From positions 169,327 through 206,445 of the forward strand of contig NZ_KK073766.1 in assembly GCF_000582685.1 (NCBI RefSeq): DNA of 37,119 nt, in the 5' to 3' direction. The position numbers and the translations under genes are program-made. The number at the start of each line of letters is the position of its first letter. Positions within the stretch are counted from its first letter, which is position 1. This DNA comes from [Scytonema hofmanni] UTEX 2349 (GTDB taxonomy: Bacteria; Cyanobacteriota; Cyanobacteriia; Cyanobacteriales; Nostocaceae). Below are positions 31,136 to 37,119 of the stretch, piece after piece. A model generated the notes under the pieces. The model saw only the letters and a list, made by a program, of their open reading frames with translations. It made no database searches and was not told the origin of the DNA.

Positions 31136-31942
31136 TTACCATTCTTCAGATTCAATATCTTCATTTACATCAAAATCGGAAGGATTTTGTTGATTTGCAC
31201 CTACAGAAGCTAGTTCTGTACAGTTCTTACTTAGCCCTAAATAATTAGAAGCAATCACATTAGAAACAATAGAATTCTTAAAATTCTCTATCCAGTTGAA
31301 TACTATTGAACGCTGAATAGTATTAAGAGGCGAGTTAGTTTCAACAAGTTGAGCATAGGGTAAACCAGTATCCTCAAGCATCTGGTAAAAGTCGTTATGC
31401 AACCCGCCCAAAACTAGCTCCAAGCCATTTAATTTTTTAATATCAGCTTGGAATCTACTACCTTCATAGTATCGAAATTGCTTGCCAAAGTAATAATTTT
31501 TGATAACAATATAGTCAACTTGACTACCAAAATGCTGGTATAAATCCTTAAGATAATCTTCAACACAGTCTTTACGATGTGATATCGGGTGCAAGAAAGT
31601 AACACGATATCCTAGACAATTAAGATTTTCTATCAGCGAAACATCTCTATCAAAAAACTTGAATTCTCGGAGGTTTTGACCTGGCATGTCAGTTAAAACA
31701 ACTTCAATTTTGGGAAACATCTCTAAATCAAGTAATAACCTATCAGAATCACCTCTGGAGAATCCCAAATGGTTTATCTCGAAGCCTTTTGTTTGATACA
31801 TCGACAGTTTGTTACGATACCCGTGGTAAAAAGCACGCACATTAAGTTTATTCTTTAAGTACAACTCTAGCAACAGCCTAGAAGTTGTGGACTTACCTAC
31901 ACGAGCATCACCTGATGTAATTACAAAACGCTTTTTAAACAT
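31136..31942 (-). CDS. ParA/TraL-like ATPase paralogue with altered P-loop
   Basis: A P-loop ATPase of the MinD/ParA type, 268 residues from the ATG at 31942 (MFKKRFVITS). The P-loop is SGDARVGKST at 10-19: it keeps GKST but lacks the signature lysine and the double glycine of KGGVGKST. The Walker B-like strand VVLTDMPGQNL and the segment VDYIVIKNYYFG match its upstream neighbour (TLLDLPAQ, VDYIVVKNLFHG), so the two are paralogues. TraL/VirC1-type relatives act in conjugation; others act in partition. It lies 23 bp after the partner gene. The C-terminus is acidic (FDVNEDIESEEW). Confidence 0.75.
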   Translation of the reverse strand: MFKKRFVITSGDARVGKSTTSRLLLELYLKNKLNVRAFYHGYRNKLSMYQTKGFEINHLGFSRGDSDRLLLDLEMFPKIEVVLTDMPGQNLREFKFFDRDVSLIENLNCLGYRVTFLHPISHRKDCVEDYLKDLYQHFGSQVDYIVIKNYYFGKQFRYYEGSRFQADIKKLNGLELVLGGLHNDFYQMLEDTGLPYAQLVETNSPLNTIQRSIVFNWIENFKNSIVSNVIASNYLGLSKNCTELASVGANQQNPSDFDVNEDIESEEW

Positions 31943-31965
31943 AATCAACCAAGCAAACTATTCAA

Positions 31966-32898
31966 TTAAGCAGCTATATCTTGAGATGTTAAATTTGCAT
32001 CTTGGTTTTTAGCTTTTTCTTTTTCTTCGTTTTCTCTAAGCTCTTTAGATTTTTCCACAACTGCTGGGTAGTAACAATCATCTGGTTGTATATCAAAACC
32101 CAATAAATTAAATGCTGGCTTAATTTGCGTTTCAAACTCAGCAAGCCAAGATTTAATTCTTGACTTAATTACAATATTTGTTTCTTTATGAGTCTGTCCT
32201 TCATTAAAGGTTAAAGCATGGCGATCAATAAAGTCATAAGACTTGTAGAATAAATCTGGCATTACAAGTTCCATTAGACCTTCTGCAAGCATATTTTGGC
32301 GTAGAGAAGAATCATTATATCGCTCAAACTTTTCTTCTTCACCATGAAAGAGATTTTTGACAACAATATAATCTACTTGGTCTTTACAAAGTTCACGAAG
32401 TTTTTCTAAAACATTTATAGAGTCAAGAACCCTACTAATCACTGAAACCATCGTAACTTGACAATTAATATCGGTTTTAAGCACCTCAAAAAATGAAAGT
32501 TCTTTAACATAGCTTTCAAAGAAACCTCCAGATTGTGCTGGCAAGTCTAATAATGTAATAGGACAATCAGTCTCATCTAAATTAATTAATAAATCGTCAG
32601 CACCACCTCTATGAAAAATATCAATGTAACGTATTATAGGTCGGTAGTCTTTTTTGAAATATCTTTCTAACTGAGGATTTCTTAAGTCAGCTTCATAAGT
32701 AACACAGGGTAAATTTTTATTAATGTACAGTTGAAATAGCGCTCGTGCAAAGGTGCTTTTTCCCACACCACCTTTATCACCTGTAACAATTACCAGTCGC
32801 TTTTGAGGTTTCTTATCAGTGTTTAGCGAAATATTACTATTAATTGTATTATCATCAGACATGAGTTTTTTACCCTTATTTTTTTTAATTTGAGACAT
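31966..32898 (-). CDS. ParA/TraL-like ATPase with canonical deviant Walker A
   Basis: A 310-residue ATPase of the MinD/ParA superfamily, first gene of a three-gene minus-strand operon. The P-loop TGDKGGVGKST is complete, with signature Lys42 and catalytic Lys47. Then come TYEADLRNPQLERYF (switch I region), ITLLDLPAQSGG (Walker B), and VDYIVVKNLFHGEEEKFERY. The YEADLRNPQLERYF stretch is like TraL/MobD-type ATPases of conjugative plasmids, where an aspartate-asparagine pattern replaces the ParA DxDPQ. Its C-terminus is highly charged. Start ATG at 32898; the ATG at 32862 is an alternative. The 30 or so N-terminal residues are a flexible basic extension. Confidence 0.8.
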   Translation of the reverse strand: MSQIKKNKGKKLMSDDNTINSNISLNTDKKPQKRLVIVTGDKGGVGKSTFARALFQLYINKNLPCVTYEADLRNPQLERYFKKDYRPIIRYIDIFHRGGADDLLINLDETDCPITLLDLPAQSGGFFESYVKELSFFEVLKTDINCQVTMVSVISRVLDSINVLEKLRELCKDQVDYIVVKNLFHGEEEKFERYNDSSLRQNMLAEGLMELVMPDLFYKSYDFIDRHALTFNEGQTHKETNIVIKSRIKSWLAEFETQIKPAFNLLGFDIQPDDCYYPAVVEKSKELRENEEKEKAKNQDANLTSQDIAA

Positions 32899-33825
32899 AA
32901 TAATCTTTTACAAAGCAAATACACCTTGTTAATGTCAATCACAATTTTTCATCTTTATTTAAAAAAATATTTCATTTAAAAGAGGTGAACAAAATTTACT
33001 CTAAACAGTATTTAATTATAAAAGCAGTTGGTTATATAAGGAATAATTAAAATTCTTGCATCATTTTCCAAAAATAAATAATTATAAATATATTTTTGCA
33101 TAAATCCAAAACAAAATTTTCTGCCTGGATCAATTCTAAAATGCTCATCTACTTGCACTGAAAATTAACTATATAAGTAAATAGTACTGATTATTCAATG
33201 AAACTTGACTACTCTCACTTACATATATTGCTTATATTATGTAATCTTTAGCTCAAAAACTCAATCAACAAAACTTAAATTTTTACTCAACATTTGTTGA
33301 TATATCAATTAGTAATAAATTTCATCTAGTTTGCTCAAAATACAGGTAATTACATGTTGACTCAATAAACTTTATAAGCTTATAAGCCATATTCTGTACT
33401 TCAAAACGTAATATATTAATAATTCAAAAATAATTACCAACAATGTCATGTTATCAAGTATTAATTATGCAAAAAACAACACAACGGCATTAACAAGGGC
33501 AAACTTGGTGTAGCTGACCAGATTTGGGAATGCGCTACGGCAACGCAAGCAGTACATGCAGTGTATAAAACTCGTTAAATGCCCTGTAGCTTGAACCATA
33601 AAAAGCGTTCGCAATATTACAGTCTCAGCTTTTTTTGTGCCTTTTTCAACTTGTCGAACTCACGTTGGGTTAAATGTAAATTCAATCAAAGTTTGTACAT
33701 GTAGAAAAGTATTAACTTTGTATTTAAAACTTATGTACAAAGTTAATAATTTTTGGCTGTGAAATACTGTTAAATATTTAATAAACCAATTAAAAATACA
33801 GAATTTATATCTGTTTAAGAAGAAT
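32899..33825. other. AT-rich gene-free region
   Basis: The first 570 bp are strongly AT-rich with short palindromes (for example ATAAGCTTAT near 33375, TCAACATTTGTTGA near 33289) but no iteron set that I could establish. It must contain the promoter of the ParA-like operon, and it could hold a replication origin; there is no direct evidence. At 33470-33580 a 34-codon frame ending in a stop (GINKGKLGVADQIWECATAT) looks like the tail of a lost gene. Confidence 0.4.
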
Positions 33826-33996
33826 TCAAGAGTCAGAATCAATCAGTGGGGAATTCAGACCCGCCATTGATAGCCTTTTGTTATCCATCCAGTACCGAAG
33901 GCAAGCATTGCGAACAAAACGAGCAGTTCTAATCGCTTCATCAAGCGCTTGATACTGTACGTTTTGTCCTTCAAGTTTTGCTTCAAGTACCAGCAT
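33826..33996 (-). pseudogene. Truncated tnpB, N-terminal 41 codons
   Basis: From the ATG at 33996, MLVLEAKLEGQNVQYQALDE and AIRTARFVRNACLRYWMDNK match the start of the intact TnpB at 12759-13970. After about residue 41 the sequence is unrelated (RLSMAGLNSPLIDSDS) and ends at a TGA. All catalytic parts are lost. Confidence 0.85.
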
Positions 33997-34206
33997 TTAT
34001 GTCAAAAATTGCGACATAAAACACTATACCATATTGTCAAAAACTCAACTACCCTCTTCCCTGATGAGAGCTTACGCTCAATTTTGGTCAGAAGGTGTTT
34101 CGTTTTTGACCCGCGATTCATGAGGCAGCGCGTTGGGCGGCTCCGCCGACTTGAAGCGACTGCCGTCTCACCGCCAACCGTTCCGGTGTGACGGGAGTCT
34201 TCTCGC
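33826..34206 (-). mobile_element. Remnant or mini tnpB element with intact left end
   Basis: Besides the tnpB fragment it keeps the left-end hairpin (TTTATGTC / GACATAAA, near 33997-34020) and the structured block TGAGGCAGCGCGTTGGGCGG at 34121, 125 bp from the tnpB start. Sequence near 33845-33875 (minus strand GGCGGGTCTGAATTCCCC) resembles a tnpB right-end scaffold, so this may be an internally deleted derivative instead of a simple truncation. Confidence 0.6.
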
Positions 34207-34470
34207 GGAAGAATGATAAATTATGTATGCATATCCCAGTAGCGATCGCCAATACGGAAACTTGTAACAATTCAAACAGACTTGAGGGTTAACGTACTCC
34301 AACAGTTCTATGGACGGTGTTCCAACCTAGTTGGAAGCCGCCACTACCAAATAATTTCGCTGCTCGCGCATTTATAGAAGACAACGGCGGAAGTAGCTCC
34401 TGTTGACACTGGCCGTCAATTTATTGCGGCGATTCTACAAGCTTTACAACAAGTCCGATAGCTACCAACT
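34207..34470. other. Intergenic region with a gene-end relic
   Basis: A plus-strand frame ending with TAG at 34459-34461 encodes VDTGRQFIAAILQALQQVR, an amphipathic helix that looks like the end of a lost gene. The imperfect palindrome TTCCAACCTAGTTGGAA lies near 34320. Nothing else was recognised. Confidence 0.35.
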
Positions 34471-37119
34471 TTAACAGGTATCTAGTAAGGGAGATAACTC
34501 CTCAATTAACCACTCAATACCAACCCCAATTATCTGCATCACAGAAAAAGCATATTTCAACAACTGCGACCGCACATCAATTAATACGTGTTGGAGAATA
34601 GCGCCAAAGCGAGTTCCCACTAATAAAGCAAACTGCACTCCTTCCACAACTGCGTTGATTGGCGATTCCTGACTCAATAAAGGCAGATAAACTTTGGCAT
34701 AAAAAGGCTCATGCTCCTCGATTAGTGGTAATTCTCCTTTCTCCCCTAACGATTTAATTATTGCTGCTATCGTCTGAGGCAATCCCTTCCAACCCCCCAA
34801 ACTTTTATTGGCAATCTGACTTATCCGCTCCTGACTAACCGCATGGTCAGGATATTTTTCTTTTAATTCATCCTCAATTTTCTCCTGGGTTGGTTTTACC
34901 TGATGTGCGATTAAATCAGCGCAAGCTTTAACGATCGCTATTTTAGTTTGCTCCCCATAATCGGCAGCCCTGAAATCGATTTCAATTGCCTGCTTGGTTT
35001 CAAATTTACATCCTGGAAGTTCCACTTGGAAAAACTCCAAATCAAAATCCCCGACGAAATAATAAATTAATTCCTCCTCCGGGCGCAAGTGCGATCGCAA
35101 GCGACCAGCTTCTTGTAATATCTCGGCACGGACAAAAGAATCGATAAATTCCTGGTAATCAAGGTCGCTCCCCTGTTGCACAAGAGCATAGTCGTTACTA
35201 CCTTGTTTGCCAAACCGTGCTGCCATGAGCTTTCTTCGCTCCTCTTTCTCCTCTCCCTCCAAGTCGGGGCTAACCCTTGGACTGAACCCGGACAAAAATG
35301 GACAGCCTTCATCCGAGGGTATCGTGGGGTGTTGCGGATCTATAAAACAAGGCTGTCCATTTTTGTCTAGCCTTTGTGAAACCCCCATCAATATCTGATA
35401 CTCGGCAGCCAGTTCCCCAATATTCGGGTACGGTATACCTATCGATACCAGTATGTTGACATCTTTGAAGCGGTTTACCCCCCGACTATCTCTAAAGTGG
35501 TAGCCATCCCCATCCAGAGCGAAAGCTTTTCTTTCAATAATAGCGACACTCAACCCCTCGTACTTATTAATAATACCCTCGCGACATGCCATCACCCGCG
35601 CGATCATACTTTCTCGGCGATCGCGCCCAAGTACCCCCATCCCTGTAACCTGAATGACAGTCAAGTTCTCATAACTAGGGACAACTTGCTCGATTTGGAG
35701 GATATTCTCAACGACAACACCTAGCTTAAGGGCAAGGTAGCGAACATCCATCGTTCCATCTAAATAAATATTAAATTTAGCGGCACGGGCTACTTCTTGA
35801 TGGCGGTTGTCGGCTACGTATATCGATAATATTCCTTTATCGAAATGTAATGCACCCCGTTGGAAGAACGCCCATACCTCAAGCATGGGTATCAACCAGT
35901 TGAGGGAGATAGAATCAAGGGTACGTTTGGCTTCCCTGTAGCTTTCTTGACGTAGTAGTTGGTTTGCTATACGTAATTGTGAACGCTCTTTCTTACTCAT
36001 CGATGTGGTATCAATTCCGTCAGTACCATCAGCCAAGAAAGATAAATCGGGTTTGAGGCAACGATCCAACTCCTCGATTGTATCGGCAATGTCTTCGGGT
36101 ACTTCTAAGAGCAATTGACGTATCGCCGTGTCGTTATAACCATAGCGATCTGATTCGGGAACACCATGAGAAAATGCAATATTTACGGATTTCGCTTGCC
36201 CTTTATCCTCTACGGCTTTTAGTTTTTCCCACAGCCAGCGTAACTTCTCAAATATTGGGTGCAACTTGACAAATAATTCTGGGTTGTGAATTGCCAACTC
36301 TCCTACAGTTTGATTAAAATCGCTTATATTTACTTCGATTTTCTTATGAGTTGTAAATAACCCAGATGCCTCGTCCCAGTACATCCCCACATCGCCATAT
36401 TCGTAATCATCCACCAACGGTAAACTCTGAGGATGTGCTCGGATTTCGCTGTGTTTTAGTACCTCCCTCCGCTTATTGCGGTAGCCAAACCCCGAACCGA
36501 TTGAAGTCTGACAAGCAAATCGCAGGTGGCAGCTAGCACAAATTGGGTTTTCTTTTGCTTCAATATTGTTAATATTTTTATTACTTAAGGCGCGGAAGGT
36601 GGGGGTGCGGTGGCAGTTACCCACGACTTTAGCCGTATCTTCAGGCTCGTTTCCAGTTGGGTGGACGGTGAAAGCTCGACCCATCGGGGTGGTTCGGTTT
36701 TTGTCTATTACTAACCCATTATGGCGTGGGGGTAAATCGACAAAGTGCTTTTCCACTGTCAGTGTGGTGGGATTGCGATGGTCAGCGGCGTTGTAAAATA
36801 ATTGTCGAACATCAAACTCATGCGCTCTCATGCTCCCGGCGGTGTGAGACTTGCCTACACCAGGGACGGATTTGTCGAATATATGACACCACCCTTTGGC
36901 AACAGCTTCCTTCCAGATAGTCACCCGTTCGTCACCCATATATATGATACGAGGACAGCCAAGTTTTATATATTCAGCAGGGGTCGGAAGTTGATCCGGA
37001 GTGAAGATAATTGTAGCAGTGGGCGTAGAACGTTCGCGCAACCGTTGTCCTCTACGATTAAACCCACTCCCCCGTCGGAATAATTTTTTAACTTTTCTTA
37101 ATTGGTATTTGACATCATC
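34471..37119 (-). CDS. Large plasmid replication/helicase-like protein, 5' end outside window
   Basis: The frame stays open from the stop at 34471 to the right edge, so the N-terminus lies beyond 37119. The TTG at 37041 is not a convincing start. Counting from that TTG: a Walker A (VPGVGKSH, 59-66), a four-cysteine cluster at about 145-185 (NCHRTPTF, NPICASCHLRFAC) that could bind zinc or iron-sulfur, a DEAS box at about 223 (MYWDEASGLF), and a helicase motif VI-like EAGRLRSHL at about 655. Overall it resembles cyanobacterial plasmid replication proteins of the CyRepA type, which join primase and helicase functions; this is from memory and unverified. A 19-bp inverted repeat lies inside the gene at 35291-35367. 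Confidence 0.7.
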   Translation of the reverse strand, partial: DDVKYQLRKVKKLFRRGSGFNRRGQRLRERSTPTATIIFTPDQLPTPAEYIKLGCPRIIYMGDERVTIWKEAVAKGWCHIFDKSVPGVGKSHTAGSMRAHEFDVRQLFYNAADHRNPTTLTVEKHFVDLPPRHNGLVIDKNRTTPMGRAFTVHPTGNEPEDTAKVVGNCHRTPTFRALSNKNINNIEAKENPICASCHLRFACQTSIGSGFGYRNKRREVLKHSEIRAHPQSLPLVDDYEYGDVGMYWDEASGLFTTHKKIEVNISDFNQTVGELAIHNPELFVKLHPIFEKLRWLWEKLKAVEDKGQAKSVNIAFSHGVPESDRYGYNDTAIRQLLLEVPEDIADTIEELDRCLKPDLSFLADGTDGIDTTSMSKKERSQLRIANQLLRQESYREAKRTLDSISLNWLIPMLEVWAFFQRGALHFDKGILSIYVADNRHQEVARAAKFNIYLDGTMDVRYLALKLGVVVENILQIEQVVPSYENLTVIQVTGMGVLGRDRRESMIARVMACREGIINKYEGLSVAIIERKAFALDGDGYHFRDSRGVNRFKDVNILVSIGIPYPNIGELAAEYQILMGVSQRLDKNGQPCFIDPQHPTIPSDEGCPFLSGFSPRVSPDLEGEEKEERRKLMAARFGKQGSNDYALVQQGSDLDYQEFIDSFVRAEILQEAGRLRSHLRPEEELIYYFVGDFDLEFFQVELPGCKFETKQAIEIDFRAADYGEQTKIAIVKACADLIAHQVKPTQEKIEDELKEKYPDHAVSQERISQIANKSLGGWKGLPQTIAAIIKSLGEKGELPLIEEHEPFYAKVYLPLLSQESPINAVVEGVQFALLVGTRFGAILQHVLIDVRSQLLKYAFSVMQIIGVGIEWLIEELSPLLDTC
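35291..35367. repeat. In-frame palindromic segment inside the replication gene
   Basis: Perfect 19-bp arms GACAAAAATGGACAGCCTT (35291-35309) and AAGGCTGTCCATTTTTGTC (35349-35367) with a 39-bp spacer. On the minus strand it encodes LDKNGQPCFIDPQ through EGCPFLSG without breaking the frame. It looks like an inserted palindromic element or a recent duplication tolerated in a surface loop. Confidence 0.75.

Noticed and set aside
32899..33465. Replication origin in the AT-rich gap
   Set aside because: No iterons, DnaA-box cluster or other origin hallmarks could be established by eye. AT richness alone is not sufficient.

Overview
The window looks like part of a large plasmid from a filamentous, probably heterocyst-forming cyanobacterium (Nostocales-like). 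The evidence is the many copies of the HIP1 octamer GCGATCGC, the cyanobacterial-type mobile elements and interspersed palindromes, and a gene content dominated by plasmid replication, partition and mobilisation. I see no rRNA, tRNA, CRISPR array or ordinary metabolic operon. Identifications rest on motifs read by eye; no database search was possible.

Layout. (1) 1-7.3 kb is a plasmid-borne DNA replication block. It holds a broken gene ending in QLSLF, an unknown gene, overlapping holA and holB (clamp-loader delta and delta'), a protein with clamp-binding-like peptides at both ends, a lipoprotein and two unknown genes on the minus strand, then an SSB and a second small protein carrying an SSB-type acidic tail. 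(2) 7.4-9.1 kb is an actin-type partition module (ParM-like, ParR-like, and a repeat-rich probable centromere). (3) 9.1-12.7 kb has a decayed sigma factor, other gene relics, and a ParA-ParB pair with a twin operator. (4) 12.7-14.2 kb is a tnpB-only IS200/IS605-type element. (5) 14.2-17.7 kb holds a second, divergent actin-like ATPase and a putative adaptor, each preceded by a copy of the same cis-acting block. (6) 17.7-19.7 kb is a MobC-like protein and a relaxase. (7) 20-22.5 kb has a deaminase gene and an ISKra4-like element with perfect 53-bp ends and a transposase split by an ochre codon. (8) 22.5-29 kb carries a very large multidomain protein, apparently 5'-truncated by the IS, plus a downstream partner. 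(9) 29-33 kb has a membrane protein, a MITE, a regulator with a degenerate receiver domain, and a minus-strand operon of two ParA/TraL-like ATPases with a membrane protein. (10) 33-37.1 kb is an AT-rich gap, a remnant tnpB element and a large replication/helicase-like gene that runs off the right edge.

How the parts fit. The replicon appears to carry its own initiator, SSBs and part of a clamp loader. It has several segregation systems (ParMR-like, a second actin-like module, ParAB) and a mobilisation module. The most unusual gene is the approximately 1,900-residue protein at 22.5-28.2 kb. I read in it an AlkB-like 2-oxoglutarate/Fe(II) dioxygenase, a possible ASCH-like region, a NADAR domain and a SLOG-type Rossmann domain. 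Base demethylation, removal of ADP-ribose and nucleotide sensing in one polypeptide beside a relaxase suggest a DNA-protection or counter-defence factor. That is inference.
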